64,000 nt of DNA from Pseudomonas coleopterorum (GTDB lineage Bacteria; Pseudomonadota; Gammaproteobacteria; Pseudomonadales; Pseudomonadaceae), in assembly GCF_900105555.1 (NCBI RefSeq), contig NZ_FNTZ01000001.1, forward strand, positions 372,001 through 436,000, read 5' to 3'. Every line of letters starts with the position of its first letter. Position 1 is the first letter of the stretch. Of the stretch, positions 32,496-41,416 are shown piece after piece. The translations under genes were made by a program, and so were the position numbers. Below the pieces are notes generated by a model, which searched no databases, had not been told where the DNA came from, and worked only from the letters and a program-made list of their open reading frames with translations.

Positions 32496-33566
32496 ATGGC
32501 CCTTTCGGTCAAGGAAGGCCCCACTGCTCGGAAGCCTCTTGAGCCAGGTTTTCTGCGCTGTGATGTGGCGTGCGATATTGCCGAGAACGCACGAAGGTTC
32601 GTTCTCACGGTACTTAATGAGCAACAGGCAGAGGAGTGTGTCCCAGGTCGGTATCTGATACTGGAATACGCAGACGTGAACGGCCGTGTGCGTAGGGCCT
32701 GCTATTCGATCGTGGCATGCCCCGGGCCGCGGCGAGTCGAGATAATTGTCCAACGCGTGCCTTCAAAGGGGGTCTCGGAGGCGATGTTCAGTCATCTGAT
32801 GGTCGGCGCTCTGGTGCGCTGCGTGGGCATTGCAGGGGACATCACCGCACAGCAGCTGTCCGGCTTCGATAGCGTGGCGCTGTTGGCCGGTGGTATCGGT
32901 TTTACCTTGCCCTTGGCATTGATACGCGAATTCAGGCATCGGGTACGGCAAGGTGGCCCAGTGCCGCGGACCACTTTGCTGTTGTGCACGCCCTCTCTGG
33001 ACACTGTACCTTGCCTCGCCGAACTCATGATTCTAGAGCTTGCCGAGCGCTGGTTCACCTTGCGCATCCATATAACCCGTCAGTCGTTGTACCAAGACAA
33101 TGGATGCTTGTTGCGGGGGCGGCCAAGCCAGGCCGCACTGGATGCTCTGCAAGCGCCGCAGGGTGTAGTGATTTGCGGTAGCCAGGCATTTGCCGACCAA
33201 ATGCACCGGGCCATGACGGTTCGACATGGTGCTGCTCGGTACTTCATCGAAGCATTCAGCTCGTCCGACTCGCCGCTGCCCGCGGCTCAGGGCAACACTG
33301 GAACGGTGCGTTTGAAGATACCTGCGTCAGGTGTCGAGTTCGACGCGGTCCAGTCGTTGACGCTGCTTGAGCAGCTGGAAGCCCAGGGCCAGAAAGTGCG
33401 CAGTCAATGCCGTGCTGGAATCTGTGGTGCCTGCAAGATCAAGGTTCTGAATGGCGAGTGTCGTCGCGACGCGGATTTCGCCCTGAGTGCGAAGGAGCGC
33501 GCAGATGGATACGCCTTGGCGTGCTGTACTTATCCTATGGGCAATGAGCTCACTCTGTGCATCTAG
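32496..33566 (+). CDS. Three-domain flavin/[2Fe-2S] ferredoxin reductase
   Basis: A 356-residue electron-transfer protein likely dedicated to the oxygenase before it. Order of domains: FAD-binding (RRACYSIV near residue 70), NAD(P)-binding (LLAGGIGFTLPLALI near 127), and a C-terminal plant-type [2Fe-2S] ferredoxin with Cys305, Cys310, Cys313 (CRAGICGAC) and a fourth Cys at 343 or 344 (ALACC). The layout resembles the phthalate dioxygenase reductase order (flavin, NAD, iron-sulfur). It begins directly on the base after the oxygenase stop, so the two are translationally linked. Composition is about 52% GC where counted, also low. No ring-hydroxylating oxygenase is nearby. Confidence 0.88.
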   Translation: MALSVKEGPTARKPLEPGFLRCDVACDIAENARRFVLTVLNEQQAEECVPGRYLILEYADVNGRVRRACYSIVACPGPRRVEIIVQRVPSKGVSEAMFSHLMVGALVRCVGIAGDITAQQLSGFDSVALLAGGIGFTLPLALIREFRHRVRQGGPVPRTTLLLCTPSLDTVPCLAELMILELAERWFTLRIHITRQSLYQDNGCLLRGRPSQAALDALQAPQGVVICGSQAFADQMHRAMTVRHGAARYFIEAFSSSDSPLPAAQGNTGTVRLKIPASGVEFDAVQSLTLLEQLEAQGQKVRSQCRAGICGACKIKVLNGECRRDADFALSAKERADGYALACCTYPMGNELTLCI

Positions 33567-33683
33567 GCCTCGTGAAGCGGACAGCACATGGGGGCGCCCG
33601 GTATGATGGGCGTCCACCGCGGCACCCATGTTCCACTTCATACCGCGCCCATCACACTACGTGTCTTCTGTCCTCCGGTTCCC

Positions 33684-34292
33684 ATGCTGCTGACCCTCTA
33701 CCTCATCGCCATCACCGCTGAAGCCATGACCGGAGCCCTTTCCGCAGGGCGGCGCGGGATGGACTGGTTCGGTGTCGTGCTGATCGCCTGTGTGACTGCA
33801 TTGGGTGGCGGGTCGATGCGCGATGTGTTGCTGGGGCACTATCCGCTGACGTGGGTCAAGCACCCCGAGTATCTGGTGCTGACCAGTGTCGCGGCGTTGG
33901 TCACGATCTTCATCGCGCCGCTCATGCGCCGCTTGCGCTCGCTGTTTCTGGTGCTCGATGCGCTGGGGCTGGTGGCGTTCACGCTGATCGGCACCATGAC
34001 CGCCCTGGAGCTGGGTCACGATTATCTGGTGGCGTCCATCAGCGGCATGATTACCGGGGTGTTCGGCGGTATCCTGCGTGACATCCTCTGCAACGACATT
34101 CCCCTGGTGTTCCGCCGTGAGCTGTATGCCAGCGTTTCATTTGCCTCGGCCTGGTGCTTTCTGGGCTGCACCTACCTGGAACTGGTGCCGATTCAGGCGC
34201 TGTCGATCACCTTGTTCGGTGGCTTCCTGCTGCGCCTGTTGGCGATCCGTTTCCACTGGGAAATGCCCAAGTTCGTCTACGACGACCGTTGA
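33684..34292 (+). CDS. TRIC-family cation channel (YicG/YadS type)
   Basis: A 202-residue membrane protein with about seven hydrophobic segments in two homologous halves (formerly UPF0126). Each half carries the GGG/GDxxRD-like turn: ALGGGSMRDVLLG near residue 43 and GVFGGILRDILCND near 128. Prokaryotic TRIC channels are trimeric monovalent-cation channels. ATG 33684 is preferred; the longer frame from 33588 runs through intergenic sequence. Its last 16 bases overlap the convergent queG. Confidence 0.88.
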   Translation: MLLTLYLIAITAEAMTGALSAGRRGMDWFGVVLIACVTALGGGSMRDVLLGHYPLTWVKHPEYLVLTSVAALVTIFIAPLMRRLRSLFLVLDALGLVAFTLIGTMTALELGHDYLVASISGMITGVFGGILRDILCNDIPLVFRRELYASVSFASAWCFLGCTYLELVPIQALSITLFGGFLLRLLAIRFHWEMPKFVYDDR

Positions 34293-35347
34293 GCATGGGC
34301 CGCCAGGGCCCATTCGACGTGTTCGCGGACCAGCTCGCTGGGGTCTTCGCGGCGCGTCTTCAGGGCTTCGAGTACCGGAATGCTCGATGGCGCGTTGCCC
34401 AATCCCACTGCCAGGTTGCGCAGGAAACGCTCGTAACCGGCGCGACGCAGGGGCGAGCCCTCGGTGCTGCTCAGGAAGTGCTCTTCATCCCACAGAAACA
34501 GCTGGGCCAGCTCGGCGTTGTCCAACTGATGCCGCGGCTGGAAATCGCCTTCGCCCGAGGGGCGGGCGAAGCGGTTCCAGGGGCAGACGATCTGGCAGTC
34601 GTCACAACCGAACACGCGGTTGCCGATCAGCGGCCGCAACTCCGTGGGAATGGGGCCCTTGAGCTCGATGGTCAGGTAGGAAATGCAGCGGCGGGCGTCC
34701 AGCACATAGGGCCCGACGAAGGCAGCGGTGGGGCAGATCTCCAGGCAGGCCGTGCAGCGTCCGCAGTGTTCGCTGGCGTGCGCTTCGTCGACCGGTAACG
34801 GCAGGTCGACGAACAATTCGGCGAGGAAGAAGTAGCTGCCCGCCTTGCGGTTGAGGACCAGGGTGTTCTTGCCGATCCAGCCCAGCCCCGCCTCCTGCGC
34901 GATGGCTTTCTCCAGCACCGGCGCGCTGTCGACGAAGGCGCGAAAGCCGAACGGGCCGATGTCCTGCTGGATGCGCTCGGCCAGGTGCTGCACCCGTTTG
35001 CGGATCAGCTTGTGGTAGTCGCGACCCAGGGCATAGCGCGAGACGTAGGCTTTTTCCGGCTCGGCCAGGCGTTGCGCCATGTGCGTGTCGCCGGGCAGGT
35101 AGTCCATGCGCAGCGAAACGACGCGCAAGGTGCCGGGTACCAGTTGCTCGGGGTGTGAACGCTTGCTGCCGTGGGCGGCCATGTAGTCCATTTCGCCATG
35201 GTAGCCAGCCTCCAGCCAACGTTGCAGGTGTTGTTCATGCTCGGCCAGGTCCAGGCCGGCGATGCCGACTTGCTGGAAACCCAGTTCGCGCCCCCATTGC
35301 TTGATGGAGAGCGCCAGGGCGGGAAGGTCGATGGTGGGAGCAGACAT
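34277..35347 (-). CDS. queG: Epoxyqueuosine reductase QueG
   Basis: QueG performs the last step of queuosine synthesis in tRNA with cobalamin and two [4Fe-4S] clusters. The cluster motifs in this 356-residue protein are CGRCTACLEICPTAAF and CDDCQIVCPWNRFA. Its gene is divergent from nnrD, and the cluster queG / nnrD-tsaE-amiB-mutL-miaA-hfq-hflX is also conserved in E. coli. Confidence 0.96.
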   Translation of the reverse strand: MSAPTIDLPALALSIKQWGRELGFQQVGIAGLDLAEHEQHLQRWLEAGYHGEMDYMAAHGSKRSHPEQLVPGTLRVVSLRMDYLPGDTHMAQRLAEPEKAYVSRYALGRDYHKLIRKRVQHLAERIQQDIGPFGFRAFVDSAPVLEKAIAQEAGLGWIGKNTLVLNRKAGSYFFLAELFVDLPLPVDEAHASEHCGRCTACLEICPTAAFVGPYVLDARRCISYLTIELKGPIPTELRPLIGNRVFGCDDCQIVCPWNRFARPSGEGDFQPRHQLDNAELAQLFLWDEEHFLSSTEGSPLRRAGYERFLRNLAVGLGNAPSSIPVLEALKTRREDPSELVREHVEWALAAHAQRSS

Positions 35348-35413
35348 GCGAGCGAGGAAACCGGTGCGGAGGTGGGTATAATTCTGCCAGACATCGACAG
35401 CAAAGGTTCAAGC

Positions 35414-36295
35414 ATGCCGCCAGACACGCAAATACCCGACGTAGTGCACAGCCAGCCAGCGGCCGCCGTGCCGCTCACTCCGGCCACCTTGCCAGTCCTG
35501 TCGGCGCGGCCGATGGATGCGCACAAGGGCATGTACGGCCGTGTGCTGGTGATCGGCGGCGACCACGGCACCGGCGGCGCGGCGCTGCTCAGCGCCCAAA
35601 GCGCGCTGCGCAGCGGGGCCGGCATGGTCTCGCTGGCCACCCGAGGCGAGCACGTAGCGCCGGCGCTGGCGCGCCTGCCGGAAGTGATGGTGGCCGATAT
35701 CGCCTCGGCCAATCAGCTCCTGCCAATGGCCGAGGCCGCTAGCGTGCTGGTGGTCGGGCCCGGCCTGGGCCAGGCCGGTTGGGGGCGCAGCCTGCTGTCG
35801 GTGGCGGCCAGCCAGGACAAACCACAGGTGTGGGACGCCGATGCCCTTAATCAGCTGGCCCAGGGCGCCGTCACGCTGCCCGCCGATGCGGTACTGACCC
35901 CGCATCCTGGCGAAGCGGCGCGGCTGCTCGGCATTTCCACCGCGCAGGTCCAGGAAGACCGCCCCGCTGCAGCCCGGCGCCTGGCCCGGCAATATGCGGC
36001 AGTGTGTGTACTCAAGGGCGCCGGCAGCCTGATCGCGGCGCCCGACGGTCGCCTGGCGATCTGCGAGCACGGTCATCCGGCCATGGCCACCGGTGGGCTG
36101 GGCGATGTCCTCGCCGGGCTGATCGGCGCACTGCGCGCCCAGGGTCTGGACGGCTTCGATGCGGCGTGTCTGGGCGTATGGCTGCACGCCTGTGCCGGAG
36201 AACGGTCGGGCGAGGGCGGCCGCGGCCTGGCCGCCAGCGATCTGATCCCTGCCATTCGTCAGTTGCTCGAGGAGCATTACCCGTGTCAGAAGTAG
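35414..36295 (+). CDS. nnrD: ADP/ATP-dependent NAD(P)H-hydrate dehydratase (NnrD domain only)
   Basis: NnrD repairs hydrated NADH and NADPH. The 293-residue protein is only the ribokinase-like YjeF C-terminal domain: HKGMYGRVLVIGGDHGTGGA, TPHPGEAARLLG and the substrate-binding ATGGLGDVLAGLIGAL. E. coli Nnr at the same locus is a fusion with an N-terminal epimerase; that domain is missing here. The ATG at 35414 has AAAGG upstream. Thirteen bases overlap tsaE. Epimerase activity must come from another gene or be lacking. Confidence 0.92.
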   Translation: MPPDTQIPDVVHSQPAAAVPLTPATLPVLSARPMDAHKGMYGRVLVIGGDHGTGGAALLSAQSALRSGAGMVSLATRGEHVAPALARLPEVMVADIASANQLLPMAEAASVLVVGPGLGQAGWGRSLLSVAASQDKPQVWDADALNQLAQGAVTLPADAVLTPHPGEAARLLGISTAQVQEDRPAAARRLARQYAAVCVLKGAGSLIAAPDGRLAICEHGHPAMATGGLGDVLAGLIGALRAQGLDGFDAACLGVWLHACAGERSGEGGRGLAASDLIPAIRQLLEEHYPCQK

Positions 36296-36753
36296 AGATT
36301 TTCATTGAAGGCGAGGACGCGATGGTCGCGTTCGGTGCGCGCATGGCAGAGGTCACCCAAGGCCACGGACTGATCTTTCTGGAAGGTGATCTGGGCGCCG
36401 GCAAGACCACCTTTTCCCGGGGCTTGATCCGCGGCCTCGGGCACGTCGGGGCGGTCAAGAGTCCGACCTTCACCCTCGTCGAGCCCTACGAAATCGGAGC
36501 TATAAAAGCCTTTCACTTCGACCTGTATCGCCTTGTTGATCCTGAGGAATTGGAGTATCTGGGCATCCGCGACTACTTTGAAGAGGACGCCTTGTGCCTG
36601 ATCGAGTGGCCCCAGCAGGGTGCGGGCTTTTTGCCAAAGCCTGACCTGACCATTACCATAAGCCCGCAAGCGGCCGGAAGGCTGTTGAAGTTATCGCCAC
36701 AGGGCCCGCGCGGCGTGTCCTGGTGTGCCGCTGTGGCACAGAAATCCAAATAA
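36283..36753 (+). CDS. tsaE: tRNA threonylcarbamoyladenosine synthesis ATPase TsaE
   Basis: TsaE is the ATPase that resets the TsaD-TsaB complex during t6A37 tRNA modification. The 156-residue protein has the P-loop GDLGAGKTTFSRGL, the switch KSPTFTLVEPYE, and the LIEWP motif. The GTG at 36283 overlaps nnrD and has GAGGA nine bases upstream; an ATG at 36322 would remove the conserved N-terminus. Confidence 0.95.
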   Translation: MSEVEIFIEGEDAMVAFGARMAEVTQGHGLIFLEGDLGAGKTTFSRGLIRGLGHVGAVKSPTFTLVEPYEIGAIKAFHFDLYRLVDPEELEYLGIRDYFEEDALCLIEWPQQGAGFLPKPDLTITISPQAAGRLLKLSPQGPRGVSWCAAVAQKSK

Positions 36754-36769
36754 TTTGATGGGGTTAGGT

Positions 36770-38179
36770 ATGCGCATTCGCGCGCTGGTCGCGGTCGTTG
36801 GTCTGATGTTGACGGGTTTTGTCGTCAATGCCGTGGCCGCTACACAAGTCAAGAGCGTGCGCTTGTGGCGAGCGCCGGACAATACGCGGCTGGTCTTCGA
36901 CCTCACCGGCCCGGTCCAGCACAGCGTGTTCACGCTCACATCGCCCGACCGGCTGGTGATCGACATCAACGGCGCCACTGCGTCCGCCCCGCTCAGCGTC
37001 GCTCCCGGCGACTCGCCCGTCACCAGCGTGCGCTCGGCCCAGCGCACGCCCAACGACCTGCGCGTCGTGGTCGACCTGAAAAAGGCCGTCACCCCAAAAA
37101 GCTTCACCCTCGCGCCGAACCAGCAATACGGTAATCGACTGGTGGTCGACCTGTTCGACTCGGCCGCCGATGCCGAACCAGCGCCGCCTCAGCCGGTCGT
37201 GGCCACCACACCGGCGGTGCCGGTCACGCCAACGCGTCCAGCTATCAAACTGACGCCAGTGCCCAGCGGCAAGCGCGATATCGTCATCGCCATCGATGCC
37301 GGTCATGGTGGCGAAGACCCCGGTGCTTCCGGCCCGCGAGGCCAGCACGAGAAGGACGTGGTGTTGCAGATTGCCAAGGAACTGCAACGCCAGATCAACG
37401 CCGAACAAGGCTTTCGTGCCGAGCTGACGCGCACTGGCGACTATTTCATCCCGCTGCGCGGACGTACCGAAATTGCCCGCAAGAAGGGCGCCGACCTGTT
37501 CGTTTCCATTCACGCCGACGCCGCGCCGTCCTCGGCCGCCTTCGGTGCCTCGGTGTTTGCGCTGTCCGAGCGCGGCGCCACCTCGGAAACCGCGCGCTGG
37601 CTGGCCGATACCGAAAACCGTTCCGACTTGATCGGCGGTGCTGGCAACGTCAGCCTGGACGACAAGGACCGCATGCTGGCCGGTGTACTGCTGGACCTGT
37701 CGATGACCGCTTCGCTGACTTCCAGCCTCAACGTGGGCCAGAAAGTGTTGAGCAACATCGGCCAGGTGACGCCGCTGCACAAGCGTCGTGTCGAGCAGGC
37801 CGGGTTCATGGTGCTGAAATCGCCGGACATCCCTTCGATCCTGGTGGAAACCGGGTTCATCTCAAACTCCAACGAAGCCAACAAGCTGCAAAGCTCGGGT
37901 CACCAGCAGGCTCTGGCGCGCTCCATTCGTACCGGTGTGAAGCAGTTCTTCCAGCAGAACCCGCCGCCCGGGACCTACATGGCCTGGCTGCGTGACACCG
38001 GCAAGATCGCACGGGGCCCCAGCACCCACGTAGTGCGTCCCGGCGAAACGCTGGCCATGCTGGCCGCGCGCTACGACCTGGGCATTGCCACCCTGCGCAG
38101 CGCCAACGACCTGAAGACCGACGAACTGAAAATTGGCCAGGAAGTCACCATTCCCAGCACTGCCCTGGCGTCCCAGTAA
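36770..38179 (+). CDS. amiB: N-acetylmuramoyl-L-alanine amidase AmiB
   Basis: This enzyme splits septal peptidoglycan at cell division. The 469-residue protein has a signal peptide ([20 protein letters not shown]), an AMIN domain (about residues 30-130), a proline-rich linker, the Amidase_3 catalytic domain ([16 protein letters not shown], zinc ligands at [16 protein letters not shown]) and a C-terminal LysM domain ([20 protein letters not shown]). The ATG at 36770 is taken because GGGG lies six bases upstream; an in-frame ATG at 36758 lacks a site. The stop overlaps mutL by one base. Confidence 0.95.
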   Translation: MRIRALVAVVGLMLTGFVVNAVAATQVKSVRLWRAPDNTRLVFDLTGPVQHSVFTLTSPDRLVIDINGATASAPLSVAPGDSPVTSVRSAQRTPNDLRVVVDLKKAVTPKSFTLAPNQQYGNRLVVDLFDSAADAEPAPPQPVVATTPAVPVTPTRPAIKLTPVPSGKRDIVIAIDAGHGGEDPGASGPRGQHEKDVVLQIAKELQRQINAEQGFRAELTRTGDYFIPLRGRTEIARKKGADLFVSIHADAAPSSAAFGASVFALSERGATSETARWLADTENRSDLIGGAGNVSLDDKDRMLAGVLLDLSMTASLTSSLNVGQKVLSNIGQVTPLHKRRVEQAGFMVLKSPDIPSILVETGFISNSNEANKLQSSGHQQALARSIRTGVKQFFQQNPPPGTYMAWLRDTGKIARGPSTHVVRPGETLAMLAARYDLGIATLRSANDLKTDELKIGQEVTIPSTALASQ

Positions 38180-40074
38180 TGACTGAATCGGCCCGTATCG
38201 AGCTGCTCAGCCCGCGGCTCGCCAACCAGATCGCCGCGGGCGAGGTGGTCGAACGTCCTGCCTCGGTGATCAAGGAACTGCTGGAAAACAGCCTGGACTC
38301 GGGCGCTCGCCGCGTCGACATCGAAGTCGAACAGGGTGGCGTCAAGCTGCTGCGCGTGCGCGACGACGGCAGCGGTATCTCCGCCGACGACCTGCCCCTG
38401 GCGCTGGCACGCCATGCGACCAGCAAGATCCGCGACCTTGAGGATCTGGAACGGGTGATGAGCCTGGGCTTCCGTGGGGAAGCGCTGGCCTCGATCAGTT
38501 CGGTGGCCCGTCTGACCCTGACCTCGCGCACGGCCACTGCCGACCAGGCCTGGCAGGTCGAAACCGAAGGTCGCGACATGGATGCCCGCGTGCAGCCTGC
38601 CGCGCACCCGGTAGGCACCTCGGTCGAGGTCCGCGACCTGTTCTTCAATACCCCGGCGCGACGCAAGTTTCTCAAGACCGAGAAGACCGAGTTCGACCAC
38701 CTGCAGGAGGTCATCAAACGCCTGGCGCTGGCGCGCTTCGACGTCGGCTTCCACCTGCGACACAACGGCAAGAGCATCCTCGGCCTGCACGAAGCGCATG
38801 ACGAAACTGCCCGCGCCCGAAGGGTCGCTGCGGTTTGTGGCCCGGCGTTTCTCGAACAGGCGATGCCGATCGAGGTCGAGCGCAATGGCCTGCGTCTGTG
38901 GGGCTGGGTCGGTTTGCCGACGTTTTCCCGGAGTCAGGCCGACCTGCAATATTTCTTCGTCAACGGTCGAGCGGTACGCGACAAGCTGGTCGCCCATGCG
39001 GTGCGCCAGGCCTACCGCGACGTGCTGTTCAATGGCCGCCACCCGACCTTCGTTCTGTTTCTGGAAGTGGATCCGGCGGTCGTCGACGTCAACGTGCACC
39101 CGACCAAGCATGAAGTGCGCTTTCGCGACGGGCGCATGGTGCATGACTTCCTCTACGGCACATTGCACCGTGCACTGGCCGACGTGCGCCCTGAAGACCA
39201 GTTGGCAACCGCGCCGGCGCAGTCGCAGGCGCCGCGACCCAGTGGCGCGCAGGCCGGCGAGTTCGGTCCTCAGGGTGAAATGGGCCTGTCGGCGAACCTG
39301 CTGCAGCCGCCCATGACCGCACCGCAGTCGAACGGTGGTTCCGGTGGTGGTTACTCGTACACGCCGCGGCCGACTGCAGCCTTGCCGGTGGCCGAGGCGC
39401 AAAGCGCCTACCGGGAATTCTTCGCGCCGTTGCCGACCGCAGGCAGCAGCACCGCACCGATCCCCAGCCTGCCGCAGAGCCAGGGTGACATTCCCCCGTT
39501 GGGTTATGCCCTGGCGCAGCTCAAGGGCATCTACATCCTGGCCGAAAACGCACAAGGGCTGGTGCTGGTGGACATGCATGCGGCCCATGAGCGGATCATG
39601 TACGAGCGCCTGAAGATCGCCATGGCCAGTGAGGGACTGAGCGGGCAGCCGCTGCTGGTGCCCGAGTCGCTGGTCATGAGCCAACGCGAAGCGGACTGCG
39701 CCGAAGAACACGCGGCCTGGTTCCAGCGCCTGGGCTTCGAGTTGCAGCGTCTGGGGCCGGAAACCGTGGCCATCCGCCAGATTCCGGCGCTGCTCAAGCA
39801 GGCCGAAGCCAATCGCCTGGTCAGCGATGTGCTCGCCGACCTCATGGAGTACGGCACCAGTGACCGCATCCAGGCACACTTGAACGAACTGCTGGGCACC
39901 ATGGCCTGCCACGGGGCGATTCGCGCCAACCGGCGCCTGGCCCTGCCGGAGATGAACGCCCTGTTGCGTGACATGGAAAACACCGAGCGCAGCGGCCAGT
40001 GCAATCATGGCCGACCGACCTGGACCCAGATGGGCCTGGACGATCTGGACAAACTCTTCCTGCGCGGGCGTTGA
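38179..40074 (+). CDS. mutL: DNA mismatch repair protein MutL
   Basis: MutL links mismatch recognition to strand removal. The 631-residue protein has the N-terminal GHKL ATPase ([36 protein letters not shown]), a Pro/Gln-rich linker (residues about 335-440) and the C-terminal dimerisation domain. The motif [12 protein letters not shown] fits the DxHAxxExxxxE metal site of endonuclease-type MutL, as expected for Pseudomonas, which lacks MutH. It is one base overlapped with amiB and four bases before miaA. Confidence 0.97.
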   Translation: MTESARIELLSPRLANQIAAGEVVERPASVIKELLENSLDSGARRVDIEVEQGGVKLLRVRDDGSGISADDLPLALARHATSKIRDLEDLERVMSLGFRGEALASISSVARLTLTSRTATADQAWQVETEGRDMDARVQPAAHPVGTSVEVRDLFFNTPARRKFLKTEKTEFDHLQEVIKRLALARFDVGFHLRHNGKSILGLHEAHDETARARRVAAVCGPAFLEQAMPIEVERNGLRLWGWVGLPTFSRSQADLQYFFVNGRAVRDKLVAHAVRQAYRDVLFNGRHPTFVLFLEVDPAVVDVNVHPTKHEVRFRDGRMVHDFLYGTLHRALADVRPEDQLATAPAQSQAPRPSGAQAGEFGPQGEMGLSANLLQPPMTAPQSNGGSGGGYSYTPRPTAALPVAEAQSAYREFFAPLPTAGSSTAPIPSLPQSQGDIPPLGYALAQLKGIYILAENAQGLVLVDMHAAHERIMYERLKIAMASEGLSGQPLLVPESLVMSQREADCAEEHAAWFQRLGFELQRLGPETVAIRQIPALLKQAEANRLVSDVLADLMEYGTSDRIQAHLNELLGTMACHGAIRANRRLALPEMNALLRDMENTERSGQCNHGRPTWTQMGLDDLDKLFLRGR

Positions 40075-40077
40075 TCG

Positions 40078-41049
40078 ATGAGTGGCCTACCTCCGGCGAT
40101 CTTCCTCATGGGACCCACCGCCGCCGGCAAGACCGACCTGGCCATCGAGCTGAGCAAGGTGTTGCCCTGCGAGCTGATCAGCGTCGACTCGGCGCTGGTC
40201 TACCGCGGCATGGACATCGGCACCGCCAAGCCGTCTACCGCGGTGCTCAAGGCCCACCCGCATGCCTTGATCGACATCCTCGACCCGGCGCAGAGCTACA
40301 GCGCCGCCGATTTCCGGCGCGACGCCCTGCAAGCCATGGCGCAGATCACCGCGCGCGGCAATATCCCGCTGCTGGTCGGCGGCACCATGCTGTATTTCAA
40401 GGCGTTGCTCGAAGGGCTGGCGGACATGCCCGGCGCCGACGCCCAGGTGCGCGCCGACCTGGAAGCGCAGGCCGCCCGCGAAGGCTGGCAGGCATTGCAC
40501 GACCAGCTCGCGGCGGTCGATCCGGTGTCCGCCGCGCGCATCCATCCCAACGATCCGCAACGCCTGATCCGGGCGCTGGAGGTGTACCGCGTAAGTGGTT
40601 CGAGCATGACCGAGCTGCGCGCGCGACAATCTGCGCAAAGTACCGAACCAGGCGCATTGGCAAGCGGGCAATTGCCCTATACTGTGGCCAACCTGGCCAT
40701 CGCGCCCGCCGATCGTTCGGTGCTGCATGAGCGAATTGCCATGCGTTTCGAACAAATGCTGGAACAAGGCTTCGTCCAGGAGGTCACTGCCTTGCGTGCT
40801 CGAAGTGACTTGCATGCTGGGCTCGCGTCTATACGAGCGGTGGGCTATCGGCAAGTCTGGGATCATCTGGATGGCAAGCTGACCGAGGTGCAGATGCGCG
40901 AACGCGGCATCATCGCCACTCGCCAATTGGCCAAACGGCAGTTCACCTGGTTGCGCGGTTGGGCCGATCTGCACTGGCTCGACAGCCTGGCGGGCGACAA
41001 TCTGCCTCGCACCTTGAAATACCTGGGCTCGGCCTCCATATTGAGCTGA
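40078..41049 (+). CDS. miaA: tRNA dimethylallyltransferase MiaA
   Basis: MiaA adds dimethylallyl to A37 of tRNAs reading UNN codons. The 323-residue protein has the P-loop [28 protein letters not shown], and the central [20 protein letters not shown] segment. It lies between mutL and hfq, as in E. coli, and is the usual length for Pseudomonas. Confidence 0.97.
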   Translation: MSGLPPAIFLMGPTAAGKTDLAIELSKVLPCELISVDSALVYRGMDIGTAKPSTAVLKAHPHALIDILDPAQSYSAADFRRDALQAMAQITARGNIPLLVGGTMLYFKALLEGLADMPGADAQVRADLEAQAAREGWQALHDQLAAVDPVSAARIHPNDPQRLIRALEVYRVSGSSMTELRARQSAQSTEPGALASGQLPYTVANLAIAPADRSVLHERIAMRFEQMLEQGFVQEVTALRARSDLHAGLASIRAVGYRQVWDHLDGKLTEVQMRERGIIATRQLAKRQFTWLRGWADLHWLDSLAGDNLPRTLKYLGSASILS

Positions 41050-41143
41050 GTCCCGCAATTGCCGTCTATCCTTGGGGTCTGACGGTCAAAGCCTTCATCT
41101 TTTTACAGCTTTTCCACTATTGATCCTTAAAGGAGTGCGGCAC

Positions 41144-41404
41144 ATGTCAAAAGGGCATTCGCTACAAGACCCTTACTTGAACACCTTGCGTAAAGAGAAG
41201 GTCGGCGTCTCGATCTATCTGGTGAACGGTATCAAGTTGCAGGGCCAGATCGAATCGTTCGACCAGTTCGTCATCCTGCTGAAGAACACTGTCAGCCAGA
41301 TGGTCTACAAACACGCGATTTCCACTGTTGTACCGGTGCGTCCGATTCGTCTGCCAAGCGCGACCGAATCCGAGCAGGGCGACACCGACCCAGGTAACGC
41401 TTGA
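41144..41404 (+). CDS. hfq: RNA chaperone Hfq
   Basis: Hfq pairs small RNAs with mRNAs and represses translation. The 86-residue protein has a typical Sm1 motif ([18 protein letters not shown]) and Sm2 motif ([10 protein letters not shown]), with QDPYLN at the N-terminus for the proximal face. The short C-terminal tail ([16 protein letters not shown]) is typical of Pseudomonas. AAAGGAG lies ten bases before the ATG. The 94-base gap after miaA probably contains its own promoter as in relatives. Confidence 0.98.
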   Translation: MSKGHSLQDPYLNTLRKEKVGVSIYLVNGIKLQGQIESFDQFVILLKNTVSQMVYKHAISTVVPVRPIRLPSATESEQGDTDPGNA

Positions 41405-41416
41405 TAGGAGTCTGCC

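Noticed and set aside
38071..40008. 645-residue antisense frame over mutL
   Set aside because: mutL is certain on the plus strand; the antisense frame has shadow-type composition.
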